Shown here piece by piece: positions 10,223 to 22,550 of a stretch of 64,000 nt of DNA (position 1 is the first letter of the stretch; each line of letters starts with the position of its first letter). Under the pieces are notes generated by a model. That model did no database searches. It had not been told where the DNA came from and was given only the letters and a program-made list of their open reading frames with translations. Both the position numbers and the translations under genes were made by a program. Source of the DNA: Metarhizium brunneum (Eukaryota; Ascomycota; Sordariomycetes; Hypocreales; Clavicipitaceae). The stretch is taken from contig NC_089422.1 in NCBI RefSeq assembly GCF_013426205.1, positions 372,001 to 436,000 on the forward strand, read 5' to 3'.

Positions 10223-12867
10223 CTATTTTCCCCACATGTTTTCATTATTCCTCAACGGGTTCGCCAGGCTCGCTGCTGACGTCCATCCGCTCGGCTCAGA
10301 GCTGCCGAGAAACGTGCCTGCAGACATGCTGTCCGACAAGCCCAAATCTAATGCGCCCTCTGACGAACTCGACTCTCCCGCCACCTTCATCGCCTCCAAA
10401 GGGGGAATGTTCAACTTGCTCAGATCCCACCGGAACATACGCCTGTTCTCTATATTCCAATCCACGCGTTCTGCCATCTGCGGGTATTCGTACCTTGAGG
10501 GATCCGCCAGCCAATGCTCCTTCAAGTTGACTTCCGCGGCCTCTTTTGCGCCACGGTCGCCAAAGGGCTGGCCCAGCATCATGAGAAGGACAAATGAGAG
10601 CTTAACGAGTGAGTCATTTGCTTGAGGCGGAATGTCTAGGAGATAGGCACAATTTGCTTCCCCGACATCATCCATTGGAGTAAAAGGGTTGTCCGCCCGG
10701 AGAGGGATTTGCTGGGCATCCGTCTCCATGAAAGCCCCGTTTGATTCGCTACTGAAAACATATGCCGCGGCTGTCTGGTAGATGGTCTCGAGCTGCTCAT
10801 GGAATTGTTCAGCGACACGATCCTGAGAGCCGCAGAAGGCAAGTACCGAGAGGCAGTCTTCGGCTCTTTCTAAATCGTCCTGCCACCGCGATGGCTCAAA
10901 GCCGTGTAGTTGCTTCTGGATCACAGAATGGAGAAGAATCGTACAAGCGGTGTAGGTTTGGAAACTATGTACGTCATTGTTAACGAATCAAACTCGCCTC
11001 CTCATTCCGCTGAGTGAGACATGGGGGGTACGGACATGACAAGCCAACAATGTTTGAAGACACCATCGTCGTCCAGAAGTAGCTTGACGATGCTGGCTGA
11101 TGTGCTGGCTGCGAGAACAGCTTCAGCGCTTTGCTGGACAAACGCCTCGCGCGGGTGAAGGTGTAGGCTGCCGCCAAGGCCCCCAACTGCGTAGGACTGC
11201 AAGAACTGGGTTGCTACTCTGCGATAGAGAAGCATTATGGCCCCTAGGTAAAGCATGTGCAGATGCAAGATGGATCGCTTAGTTCCCACCGGAAGATCCT
11301 CATGTGCCGGCACTCCGAGTCGCATGGATTCTGGTAGCTCTCCGTACCAGCTTTGCAAATCTCCCCTAATGGTCTCGACAGCCAGGCTTGTGAGATCCTT
11401 GAATACCAAATGCATTCGCAATATTTCCGCCTTGAGAAGGCATATTCTCGCCATTTCCGTCTGCACAACTGCTCCACGTCAGTAACGAGCGCTGTGGTCG
11501 CTTCTTGCTGAAACATACCTTCGGTGATATTGTCCGCATCATCAAACTTGAGGTCAGCGAGCTTGGAGAAAAGTCAGATTCTGTCAGGCTAAAAGGTCGA
11601 GTCGATGTTGTCCACGTACCACTCTTTTCTCGGCCGACCAAGCGTTCCCGGAGATGTACCCAAGTGTCGATGAGAGCCAGCTGCAGGGAACACATGCTGT
11701 CAGGACCCAGAAGCAGACGTCTCGGCCAAGAATGTTTCTTCGTTTGCATACCTCGAGAAAAATATCAAAGTTCTCCATGTATTCCGAAGGTCGCGCCATT
11801 CCACGCTGGGTATGGAATCAGGCCGCAAAGCCCTGTTGTTTATTCCGTAGATGTGACACATGCTCAGCCCAGTTTCTGTAATTAAAAAGGGCACATTAGC
11901 GGCGTCAAACAACATTTAAACACCCTGGGTCAAAAATTGACACCAGTCACTTACCAACGTATGTGAGGGACACCATCTCCTTGTTCATGATGTTATACTG
12001 GGCAAACAAGGCGCAGGCCTTGATTGCGTGTAGAGGTTCATGCTCAATCGTGACCTCAAGGAAATGCCTAGCGAGATTATACAAGCCCACCTCCACCTCC
12101 TTGCTGATTGTGTCGGGCGAGTACTGGGCTCCTACTGCAGCAACCGCCGCCAGGCAGCAGACCTTGGTCTTTAAAAGTTCCGAGGGAGCTTGAGACTCAT
12201 CAAAGATTGCGCGATAGCACTGCAGGATATATGTGTCTGAAAAGACGTGGAATAGCTTGCCGCTGCAGCTGAAGAATGAGTTCACCGCCCGCATCATAAC
12301 CGGTGCTTCCGGGAGCAGGAGGCGGAGATCGCAAGTCAGCTTGTTGGCCAGGAGCAACAAACCGTATTGGTCATCCTGCCTGTTCAAAGCAACTGTCTGA
12401 CTTGCAAGGCTCTCAATCGCCCCGACGGCGTCGTCATCATCTCGTATGCTGTTTAGGATCGTGGAGAGCTGCTCGGGGCTACTGGTTTTCAGCGCAGCTA
12501 GCAGCTCTTCCAAAGACTCGAGCCGTGACTTGACAGCAGTGGCTCGACTCTGGCCCTCCTGGCCGACGTAGCCACAGGCTCGGTTCTTGGTCGTACACGT
12601 TGAGCACTTGGGCCAGTTGCCATCGCACTGGTTGCGCAGCAGCGGTGTTAGCAACGGTAAGCAAGGCTTGGAGCATATTCAAGCATGCGACGAGAAAGAG
12701 GCCGGGGCAACCTTTATCTTTAATCTTCGACAGTCAAGACAAGCCTGTATAGCTAGTGTCCGACTCGGACCGGCACCAGGGGATCGAGCATCGTCACTAG
12801 AAGATGTATTACGGGATGCGGATGGGCGTTTTCTGAAGGTGGCGGGTCTCAGTGGTCGGAAAGCCAT
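10223..12867 (-). CDS. Zn2Cys6 fungal transcription factor, seven exons
   Basis: On the minus strand, exons 12867-12712, 12627-11955, 11875-11752, 11680-11620, 11561-11519, 11468-11036 and 10964-10223 join into 743 residues with introns of 50-84 bp. The binuclear zinc cluster is split by the first intron and has spacing C-X2-C-X6-C-X6-C-X2-C-X6-C (ACLDCRRLKIK then CDGNWPKCSTC). A coiled-coil-like leucine stretch (SRLESLEELLAAL) follows, then the helical fungal transcription factor middle region (for example SWLSSTLGYISG). The start at 12867 was preferred to an upstream in-frame ATG at 13005 because the extra 46 codons cover a TATA-like stretch. The acceptor at 11681 was chosen because the alternative at 11697 leads to a stop. 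Targets unknown; it is not next to an obvious biosynthetic cluster, apart from the NRPS-like relic and laccase some kilobases away. Confidence 0.88.
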
Positions 12868-13618
12868 CTTGTCGCTCGCTCCATATCCCAAAATGCAACT
12901 CTCAGGCTTTGGGATGCAACTGCGAACAATTGGGGGAGCAGATTCAATAGTGTGGGCAGATGGGTGTGTGAAGCTGTACCCGATTGTTATATATGGAATT
13001 TGCAAAACCCAACCGAAAAATGGATAACTGGAAAAAGCAACGACGATGCAGGGAAATAGCGACTGGTGGGGGAATCAACAGCTGACTGGAACATTCACGG
13101 AGATGCCGCCGTCATGAAGTCGGCACCAATCAGACGGGAGCACATTGTGTTGCGGACCGATCTAGATCGAAGCCATGCCGGCAATGCTGGAATTACCTTG
13201 CCACACAAATTTTGTCACTTGCTGGAACTAGTGAATTGAGGCGAGATGGCACCGGCTAAATGGCAAAATGGCGCTTGGAATACTACAGTAAAGCAAAATT
13301 GCAAAGGACAAAGGATATTCCTTGACCGAGTTGTGGAAAGTGGCGTAGCGACTTGGATGAACCCGTAGATATTATATGTATATTCAAAGCACTACATGGC
13401 CTTTCCCCGATCGTTATATCTTTGCGAACCTAGGACCCGATGTGTGTCCTTTCGCGATGGATTCAACGATTAACCAAATAAACTCAAAAGATCCCAGCAA
13501 ACAATCTTCGCATCGCCAATCATTTGTGTCCTATATGTCAACGCCAAGCAATGCCCATCACGACGCCCAATAAAACGAAGCAGCTCCCCTGTCGTACGAA
13601 AAAAAAAAGAGGCAAGAC
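12868..13618. other. Intergenic between C6 regulator start and NC2-beta stop
   Basis: Upstream region of the C6 regulator, with a TATATATAAC-like stretch near 12990. Nothing else recognised. Confidence 0.45.
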
Positions 13619-14751
13619 TCATCCATGTCTCTCTCTGGCCTGGGCGAACTGTTCTTCTTGCAAACGCGCTAGTTCTTCCATGGACATGCCGCTGTTGGCA
13701 AATTTGTCCGCCTTTTTTTCTCGGCCCTGCGGTAGATGTGGCAGATTAGCAAAACGCCCAGGGGAGACGGAAACACGAAAGACGAGTCAAGACGCACCTT
13801 CTGAACCTCCTTGTGCTCGGCAGCAGCTTCAAGCACAGCGGGCACGTAGTCGGAAAAGCCAAGCTGCTCGAGGGCCTTTGTAATGTGATCACAGGCAATG
13901 GTCTTTTTGGCCTCCTTTTCGGAAATTTCGTTGGCTTCGGAAGAAATGAGGGTGATGAATTCCACGCAGCATTCAATCAGGAGATCTCTGGCCTCTTTTG
14001 CGAAAGCTACTCCCCCGTGTGGTGGCAGGATTTCACCTACAATCTTCTGGACGGTGGCTGTCGACAGGTGTTAGCTTCGGCGCCCTTCCGTGGCAGTGAA
14101 TGGGCGGCTATGAATAGCATACCTTTGGGGAGAGACAGGTCATCGTTGGCTATAAATCATCTCGTTAGAAAATTTGGCGCAGACGGCGAAACAAAGAAAT
14201 GCAGCGTTTACTGAGGCCTGAATCCACCCTGGCCCAATATCGGTCCGTCAGAGGCTTCCTGGGCATAGTAAAAATGCGCCGGAAATCAAGGCAGACAGGG
14301 CTAGTTCTCAAAAGATGACGGCGCACCCTGATAAATAGACCGAAAGATGGGTAGGAACCGTAGGATGAGGCGGCTAGGGACGTGAGAAGAGACGTGACAG
14401 CAAGCACTTGCGTTGCGACTGCGACCACGACACACGAGGCTTGATTCATCAGTGGGAAAAAAAGGGAGAGAAACAGAAATGGCTCGTGCACTGCGTAACA
14501 ACAACTCTGCTTCATATCAAGTTCAGTGGGAGGGCCGTGATGGCAGCAGCACCGACATTGACCGGCTTCAAGTTTGATATGACAAGAAGTGGGCGGGTGC
14601 GAGAGAGACCAAGACAAGAAAGAATTAACGAAATGGTGGTACGACAGGGAATGCATGAAAAGAGGCAAGCAATGATGAACATGCGACGAGAAAAAAAATA
14701 AAACAAGAGGAAAATAAAGCTGAACGTACCGCCGAACTCGTGATCCGACAT
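13619..14751 (-). CDS. ncb2: NC2 beta (Dr1/Ncb2), TBP-binding transcription repressor, four exons
   Basis: Exons 14751-14730, 14149-14123, 14057-13798 and 13726-13619 (minus) give 138 residues. The protein starts MSDHEFGANDDLSLPKATVQ and continues through a histone-fold: KIVGEILPP, ARDLLIECCVEFI, LISSEANEI and KKTIACDHITKALEQLGF. This is the highly conserved core of Dr1/NC2 beta, which pairs with NC2 alpha (Bur6) on TBP and blocks TFIIA and TFIIB. The length equals that of fungal orthologues. The first exon carries only seven codons plus one base and is followed by a 580-bp intron, unusually long here; the other introns are 65 and 71 bp. Frames agree at every junction. The large intron may hold regulatory sequence, but I see nothing coding in it. 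Confidence 0.92.
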
Positions 14752-16255
14752 GTTGACGGATGAAAGTCGTGATGATTTGTGCAGGAAGGAGGTGCGGCAG
14801 GATACGGCGCGGCAGGCCACCTAAATGCAACGTCAATGCGGCGTGCAAAAGCAGACTGGAAAATTAGATGCAAGTGAGGGCCTGGGTAGATGAGCTCAGG
14901 GACAAGTTGCGGATAGACGCGAGGATGCTGAGGCAGCCAGAGAAAGATGTGATGTGAGCGACGCGCCACGGTCAGGCCAGTTCACAGCTGAAGGTCGAAA
15001 CAGTTGAGCATTGAAGAATGACGGATGGCGAGGGTCTGGTGCATGGTGGGGCGAAGCTGCGAATTATACCTCCCAAGATGCCTTGAACTTGAGCGCTTGA
15101 GAGAGCTTGAGCAGCACAGCCTCTGGTCTGGCGCTGCACGGCTATGGAGGCCACAGTGCCGCGTCTAGCGGGGCGCCGGGGCAGTGGCCACTAGCAGCTC
15201 GCCAAAGCTAGACGGGCTCTCCACTCAAGGTGCTAAACCCACTGACTGAAGGGCTGGGAATTCTGCTCTACAGTCAGCGTGCACGTGCCAGCGGGTCCTC
15301 ATCTAAAAAGCGACCTGCAAAGAAAAAAAAAAAAAAACCATCCTTTCTAGTTTCTCTCTTCTTCACCAAACATTCGTCATGAATTCAACAACACGCATGC
15401 CCGTGTCGCAATTGAGCTGATTCTGCTCTTGCGTTGACTGGCTTGACCGAAATTGGCTCCCTGGAGGTAAGATCTACACAGCTGACGTCCTTTCCTTCGT
15501 GCCTTTCCAGTGATGAGATTCGTTGTCGCCCCAGTCTGAGGAGGTCCGACAAGCCTCTTTGCTGACAGACACGTCTTATGCCAAATAGACCCAGCTGAAC
15601 CCTTGTTGGCCCTGAGTCCCATCGTGTTGCGCACAATTATGCAAGGCCAAATCAAGCTAACCCGCGCCCCGGCTAGGCTTCCACGTTGCTCGTGCACAAT
15701 GTAAGATTTTCCACCCTTCGCCATGCCGACCTTCGACTGCCATGATGCCTTTTTGCTATCTGGTACTATCAAATACCGATCATTCATGACGGAGACATTC
15801 GATAGCCTGAGCGCAGCACCCAAAAATTTGTTGAATGGAAGTGTCAACAACGCGACTGGGCATGCTAACAAGCTTCGAAATAGGCACTGCGTCAAGCCAT
15901 CACTTGGACGAAAATACCGTCACGCAAGGATGAATCTTCAAAAAGGTAAGAAAAATTGCCATGTACACGTGCTTCGCTGTGACATATTTGCTATGATGAA
16001 GAAACTTACATTCCATGCTAATACCGAATCACGCATGTGGAGTAAATTAAGAGCTTTTCATCTTTCGACTGACTGCAAATTTTTTATCTGTTTCTATAAA
16101 CTTATTCATGTTTTGATGGAATCGAAGCTAACATGATCGGAAGCAACTCTTTAGTCCACGTGCCTGTCGCCTACTCCCGATAGGAAGCCAACTCGGCAGA
16201 ATTCCAACTGTTCATGTTGTCAGTAAGTACCAATAACGCAGTTATGATTGGGCGC
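14752..16255. other. Long intergenic stretch, no gene supported
   Basis: Two overlapping ORFs (172 codons minus, 137 codons plus) show no recognisable motif. There is an A tract at about 15325-15338. The right third is AT-rich. Confidence 0.4.
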
Positions 16256-17142
16256 CTACTTCAGGTCTTTCCCACTCAATTCCCTATTGGGGGTTGCCAC
16301 AAATTTGGCAATCACGTTGCCAGGTTGCTCGGGTTTTAGCAGTTTGCCCTGCTCGAATGCTTCGATAAATGTGTCGTATTGTGCCTTATCCATGGATTGC
16401 TGCCCTGATGATCGAATCTGCACTTGCATGTCTGTATCTACGCGTCCCGGACTGACGGTGATGCTCGTAACGTCCCTTTCCTCAAAAGCAAGATGCGACG
16501 AGAGGGAGTTGAGCGCTGCTTTGGATGAACCGTACGCGCTCCATCCCGTGTATGGTTTGAGAGCGGCACCCGAAGAGACCCAGACAACGCATCCCTTGGT
16601 CTTTCGTAGTTCACCAAGTGCTGCTTGAGCCTAACGTAAACGATCAGTATTGGGTACTTGATAGTCGGCGCGATAAGAGGTTTACCATGGCCAAACAGCT
16701 AAAGACGTTGACGTTGTAGAGATTCTTGAAGGTGTCGATGGACGTATTCTCTAATCTCGAAGACACGAGAAGTCCATGATTGATTACAAGTCCATTCAGT
16801 TTGCCAAACGATGTGACGGCAAGGCTGGTCAACTTGTCGGGCATCTGCCACATATCATCAGCTCATGGTCCGCCGCGTGCCAACGCCTTCATTCCCAGAA
16901 ACACCCACTTGCCTCCAACGTCAACAACTCGGGATGATGGGAATAAGCCATACCTCGGGACTGGTCATATCCCCCGCCACATATTCAACTTGACCCGGGT
17001 ACGCGTTTTTGATCCCTTCCAACGGCTCCGCCGAACGAGCCGTGACCACGACCTTGTGCGACTGGTCGAGCAGGTAGCGCGTGACGGCTGCTCCGATACC
17101 CTTGCTTGCGCCGGTTACGATGAAGACCTTGGGAGATGCCAT
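16256..17142 (-). CDS. Short-chain dehydrogenase/reductase, three exons
   Basis: Exons 17142-16954, 16844-16686 and 16630-16256 (minus) give 240 residues. The Rossmann cofactor motif is TGASKGIG at residues 10-17; the NNAG position reads INHG; the catalytic Ser lies in WVSSGAAL and the Tyr/Lys in SAYGSSKAAL. Arg in TARSAEP after beta-2 suggests NADP(H). The sequence resembles the yeast Irc24/YIR036C group of small cytosolic carbonyl (benzil-type) reductases, whose physiological substrate is uncertain. Introns of 109 and 55 bp have standard ends. It is divergent from the decayed LYS2 copy to its right. Confidence 0.9.
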
Positions 17143-18289
17143 ATTTGCACGTTGCTGTCATGGGCTTGGGAGGTTTGAATGGGGGGAAGTTTGCGCGATG
17201 CGGTGATTTTTTTGATAGCCATTGCGGGTGGCTCCGAGAATGTGGAGCCGGTCGTTTCTAGTGTCAGGTCGCTGGTGGGTATTACAAGCCCGTGTTGGTA
17301 CAGCTAAGAACATGGTGAAGTCTGGTAGAATTCGTTTTGATCGAGTGTGCGGTGGGCGTGCTCCGTGCGGTCGGGGTCGGGAGGGCGACACCCCATGACC
17401 CGTGTCTGAGAAGTCGCCGATGCAGGATGATTGGGCGAAAGTTTGGCGCGGAGTGAGAATGCACATTGCGGCATCATTCTGTATAGAGAATTGACATGAG
17501 GAAACCCCGTTTGTTGTGGCGTTGGGAAATGATATCAGTTCTCCCTTGATGGTGCGTACGTGATCCCCGGCCCGGGTTTACCGTCGCGAGTGGCAGATAT
17601 TGCATTCATCGGCCATCTTGTGCTAGAGTACCATGTACAGCTTGGCGATACGATGATGTATAAGGTGGTATATCCGGAGTTTTTGTATCACTATGGCAGG
17701 GCTACTCGCTTTGAGTCATGAAGATCTACAGCAGCATATAGAAGAAAGAGTACACTGCTTTGACATTGCATTGCAATTGGCATTGTCGTTGGTTGGGATT
17801 GTGACTGCGCGCCAGGAGCATTCGATGCCTGAATATGCGTCCAGCCCAGGATTATATTTGCATGATTTTGCCCCTCCTGCTGAGCCTGGAGCGTTTCTGA
17901 ATGGCCCCGCGATTGGGCTTGAAGCATGAATTGATTTCATGACGTCAGGCGTGCGTTTCAGCGTGCTCAACCTTGGCTCCAGCCTGGGCCAGTCTCCTTA
18001 CTTAGCATCTTTGGTCCTCTCCCTCAACTCAGGAGTAGATGAGAGCTGTCGCCAGGTGTGCGAGTCTCTGTGAATGCTCGACGCTTGGTGTACATGCTGA
18101 CCGCCTGCTACAATCAGGCACTGACATCAAGCACCTGCCCCTCCGGGCTCCCAGCTCAAGCATCTTGGTCCGCCCACTGATATCCCTACCCTGCTTCTGG
18201 CTCTTTTCAATTGGCTCATTTTTCTTTGGCACCAAACCACCACATACTCTGGAAACCCAATCACCATGAGAGGCACTCAAAGTAACGGG
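17143..18289. other. Intergenic, divergent promoter region
   Basis: Upstream of the SDR gene and of the LYS2 relic. No additional coding family recognised. Confidence 0.4.
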
Positions 18290-20660
18290 ATCCTACCATC
18301 CATCTCCACTGGAGCGGCTGGGTTGGGGCTATCCATGACATCTTCCAGGAAAATGCTCGAGCGAACCCCGACAGGCCCTGCGTCACGGAGACGGCTTCTT
18401 CTACCACTCCTGCGAGGCGATTCACCTACAAATAAGATCTATGAGGCGTCCAACATACTGGCCAACTAGCTCCACGACGCTGGCATCACCAATGGCGATG
18501 TCGTTATGATCTTCGCCTACCGCTCCGTCGAGCTCGTGATTGCCTTCATGGGCACTCTCGCAGCTGTCGTGACCATAACCGTGTTGGACCCGGCGTATCC
18601 TCCGGCAAGACAGAAGATTTACCTCCAAGATTCCCAGACAAAGGCACTCATCTCCATTGGAAGAGCCAAGGGCGGGCCGTTCGTGGCTTCCGCATCGAGC
18701 TCAACGAGATCGAGAGCAACCTAAGAAGGCCCCTCTCATCTGCGAGTCCAAGACACTTCTTCGAAGAGATCAAAATGAAGAGTCGACGCTCGCCAGCTAT
18801 ATTGTGACTGACTATCAAGAGTGTATTCGGTGGCTAGCCGACCACGGCCTAACGGACAATGAAGAGGAAGGCACCCGGATTGGACCCGTCGTCGTCTATC
18901 ATAAGCGCTTCGGGTCAATGCAAGCGGAAGTCCGAGGTCATCTCAAATCTAAGCTACCAGCCTACGGCGTCCCAAGGTACTGCATCTTCCCAAAAAGCAT
19001 GCCTTCAAACCCGAACGGCAAAGGTAGACGGTCCAATTCTCCCGTTTCCAGATGCAGCTCTGATTTCGGAGGAGGCTTCGGAGGAGGATTTGAAGAGCTG
19101 GGAAGGCCTCATCAGCACCAACAAAGATCTTGCGGAGCAGTGGGTGACGCTTGTCTGTGGTCTGAATGCCAATACTCTTCGACTTGAGTCGGATTTCTTC
19201 TACAGCGGTGGGCACGGTCTGCTGGCACAGCAGCTTCTCCTTAATATTCGCCAGAAGATGGGCACCAACGTTTCCATCCACTCGCTCTACTCCAACTCGT
19301 CTCTTAAGGCGCTCAGCGTCCAGGTCGACCGCCCGCGTGAGGGAAATGATGACACCGGCGCTGCGGAGGAAGGCGAGCCTGCCTTCACCCAGTCGCTCGA
19401 GAAGCTGCTCGGCAGCCTGGATGCCAAGTATCGGACGGCGGACCCTGCAACGCTCACTCCGGAACGCAAGACTACCGTCTTCATGACCGGCGCTAGAGGT
19501 TTCCTGGGCTGTTACATAGTCAAGGACCTACTTGAGCGTAAGAACGTTGAGGTGCTTGCCCATGTGCGAGGAACCAGAGACGTCCAGGCCGCCCTCGGGC
19601 GACTCAAGAGGCCCCTCAGCTACCGCGTCTGGCAGGATTCTTGGGCAGTCAGGCCGAGCGCAGTCATTGGTGACCTCTCGTAGCCGTACATTGGACTTGA
19701 CGACAAGACATGGGGCGCGGTTGCCGACGCTGCGGACGTCATCATCCATAACGGCGCCCAGGTTCATTGGGTACAACGGTACAAGCATCTTGAACGCAGC
19801 AACGTCCTATCAACGCTCGATGCCCTATGGCTCTGTAACCAAGACAAGCCTAAGCTCTTCTCGTTTGTCAGCTCAACAAGCGTTCCGGATACCGATCACT
19901 ACATTAAGAGCAGACCGGCACGAGACGAAGCCCCATCATGGAAGCGGACGACACAATGGGCAGCCGCGCCGGCCTTGGTATTGCCAGACCAAGTGGGTGA
20001 GTTGACTACCAACCCCTTTCCGCACCTAACAACGATTCTAATAGACCACAGGTATCTGAAGCTCGTCCGCGAGGCTGGCAGACGAGGTCTCCTCGGATCT
20101 GTCGTCCGACCCGGCTACATCCTCGGGAACACCGCCACTGCTGTTCGTAACAATGACGACTTCCTCACTCGCAGGCTCAAGGGCTGTATTCAGCTGTCGA
20201 ACCGCCCCACGCATCGTCAACACCGTCAACGCCGTGCCTGTAGGCCACGTCGCCCGCGTTGTCGTCCTCGCTAGCTTCAATCCCGTCTCGGCCGAGACTG
20301 GCACCAGCGGCGGCGACGTCGGTGTCCACGTTGTCCATGTCACGGCCCATCCGCGCCTGTGTATGAACAAGTATCTCTCCACGCTGAACTACTACGGTTA
20401 TGACGTGCCAGAGGTGGATTCCAATCATTGGAAGGCCCAGCTCCCTTTATTTCAGCTGGTTTCGTCCAAAAGGATAAGGAATAGCGTGCCTTAATGCCCC
20501 AGTTTCACGTGGCGATAAATGACTTACCATCAACTACGCGTACGCCAGAGTTTGATGATCACAATGCCGTTACCGTGCTTAAAACTGATGTAGACCGGTG
20601 GACAAATATTGATGAGTGTGCCGGCGAGGGCATCAGCCAGGAGACCGTCGGCCGCTTCTG
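18290..20660 (+). pseudogene. Decayed alpha-aminoadipate reductase (LYS2) paralogue
   Basis: Fragments in all three plus frames follow the Lys2 order. Near 18330 the translation reads GAIHDIFQENARANPDRP, then RRFTYK, YEASNILA, a stop, and GDVVMIFAYRSVELVIAFMG and LDPAYPPARQKIYL. The A domain then jumps to RGFRIELNEIESNL (A8), so motifs A3-A7 are deleted. The A10 lysine region follows (MPSNPNGK), then a carrier domain where the canonical GGHSI reads GGHGL: the phosphopantetheine serine is lost. The reductase domain starts VFMTGARGFLGCYIVKDLL at about 19480 and continues with several stops (for example TAG at 19681-19683) to an end near 20660. A working Lys2 reduces aminoadipate in lysine synthesis; this copy cannot. 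The intact housekeeping gene must lie elsewhere. At least one intron-like interval remains near 19996-20050. Confidence 0.87.
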
Positions 20661-21816
20661 AGGTACCTGGCTGAGACTAAGTTCCTGGCCTGGCCGACCT
20701 CGACGTCTGGTTGCGCAGGCACAGGCACAGGCGCAGTGGGGAGTTGGTGGGCGTGGTGGTGCGGCGTAAAGCAAGGAAAATATAGATACATATGTAACGA
20801 TATGCGCCATGTAAATACAAAGTTGGAGGAAATAAAAAGTGAACATCATCAGCCTTTGAAGTATACGGGCCAGCCTCTAGGATCCAAGGAGCCCGTGAAT
20901 CATGCCACTCTTGATGCCCATTTCGGTTAGAGCACACTCGTACGTTGGATGGACAGGATTGCTTTTAAAATGGATTGGAAATGGAACGTCAAGGCTGCAA
21001 TTCCCAGAGTGCATTAACAAATTGTTGCTGCAGTATACGATAAAGAGTGCCCAACTTCGTAGCTCTTAAGCCTGCAAGTTTGACCACGCGGTCAAACCCA
21101 ACGGCTATCGTGAATGACGAAATATGAAAGTCTTCAATGACAGGTCGCATCAGTACTAATGGCTTTGTGCGGTCTCTACGAGGATATCAAGGGTTTGATA
21201 CCGTCGCGTATAATTCCACATGCGTGAACAGCATGCTGACCAAATAAGGTGCCGGCCAATACTTCTACAGATGGCGCAACGCTGGAATAGGTTGAACAGA
21301 CGTGGCGACTTGCCTATTGTTAGAATCGCCCCACGATGTATCAAGTAGGTGACATTGGGATACCTGAAGATTGGTGTGACAGTGACTATCGGGTTTGATC
21401 ATTGAGCTATGGAGCAAATAGATCCAGAAATTCCGCAGTTCAATCACTGCTACAATCTGGAAGCTATAAAAGCAGGCCTGGGTACATGTATCTCGAAGCT
21501 GAGAAAGAAGAGGTCTCATTCTTGGTAAATCTGAGCTGTAGGCGGAGCAACACTCCAATCTGTGTTTGTTATACCTAGACTGTTTGTTCCCCGGAAATGC
21601 GTCCATTCTGTCTGCATGTTGAACTCGAGCCTATGACGAAGTGCAAGAAGCCCAACTTCCAGCCAAAGGGATATGTTGAAATGCTTTGTTACAACTCAGT
21701 TCATCGCGGCCGAGATGCACTGCCCTGCTTTACCAACGGAATTACCACCATCAGCCCCGAGCTGGACTTGCAACAAGTAGTCAAGAGGCTTTACTGACCG
21801 TTTGTAGTAGATAGGC
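20661..21816. other. Intergenic, no gene seen
   Basis: Only short unrelated ORFs. No repeat copy recognised here. Confidence 0.4.
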
Positions 21817-22002
21817 CTATGGACCCGGCATAGCCAGTAGTGCGGCACATGCTGCTTGGCAAGCCGCATAGATTGCAACAGCAGTAGGCCCTGCGGCGAG
21901 ACTTTCCGCACAAGCATTTTGACAGGTGGCGTAGGCGACAGGCCCAGCCATCGCGGTACTGGAAAGAGCAACGGCGATGGCAACAATTTTGATAGTCTTC
22001 AT
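21817..22002 (-). CDS. Small secreted Ala/Cys-rich peptide
   Basis: The ATG at 22002 starts a 61-residue protein with a clean signal peptide (MKTIKIVAIAVALSSTAMA) and a mature chain of about 42 residues with four cysteines as two CxxxC units, separated by an Ala-rich helix (TCQNACAES then ACQAACAAL). This matches a broad class of small fungal secreted proteins, including those annotated as zygote-specific-like, whose function is unknown. A longer in-frame ORF starts at 22104 but its extra 34 residues have no signal-like features and lie in a repeat. Effector or surface role is inference. Confidence 0.6.
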   Translation of the reverse strand: MKTIKIVAIAVALSSTAMAGPVAYATCQNACAESLAAGPTAVAIYAACQAACAALLAMPGP

Positions 22003-22069
22003 TTTTAGGAGTGTGGCCTTATATTTGGTTCGGCTTGTAATATTCAACGGCAGAAGCTGCGGGAGGCGT

Positions 22070-22255
22070 TGTGACAAGGGCTTGTGAAGAAGGGCTGAGA
22101 ACAAAATTGCATTCGGCTAAGAATTCGCTTTAACATCAAAGGTTCTTGGTTTTCCTCAAGGCCTTGAGGGCGGGTGACCCTTATTTATATCAAACAGTGG
22201 TGAGCAAACAGGCCCAGAGGCCTGAGGCCTCACTAGGTCCGAGCCATTGTGTAAC
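22070..22255 (+). repeat. Copy 2 of TGTGACAAGGGCT dispersed repeat
   Basis: Starts TTGTGACAAGGGCTTG and ends near CCATTGTGTAAC. Shares the CAAAGGTTCTTGGTTTTCCT block with the other copies. It lies directly upstream of the small secreted peptide gene and overlaps its probable promoter. Confidence 0.65.
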
Positions 22256-22380
22256 TATCGCCGGGTTCAAGATCTGGCCCGCGCTTTTATGACAACGTGA
22301 AATTCGTGGAACAGGCGTTGCCGGGACTAGCACCCTCAATATTCCTGTACCCCAAGGAGGAATCTCGATCTGAATCTCGA

Positions 22381-22550
22381 TGTGACAAGGGTTCAATACA
22401 GAAGGCTTGGTCTCAATTCATCTAATAAAAGTCTTTGGTATCATAGGTCCTTGGTTTTTCTTAAGGCATTACTGACCAAAGACCTCTTTAAATACAAGAA
22501 GTCGGTGAGGAACTTTGCCCTAGGTCCTGTGATCGTAGCCCTTGTGTAAC
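22381..22550 (+). repeat. Copy 3 of TGTGACAAGGGCT dispersed repeat
   Basis: About 170 bp from TGTGACAAGGGTTC to AGCCCTTGTGTAAC. The ends are imperfect inverted repeats (ACAAGGGCT and AGCCCTTGT). Very similar over its whole length to the copy at 28.2 kb. Confidence 0.75.

Noticed and set aside
15377..15895. 172-codon ORF on the minus strand
   Set aside because: No motif, no usable splice signals, composition unlike neighbouring genes; overlaps another empty ORF.
15723..16136. 137-codon ORF on the plus strand
   Set aside because: No family resemblance and no promoter or intron evidence; treated as chance.
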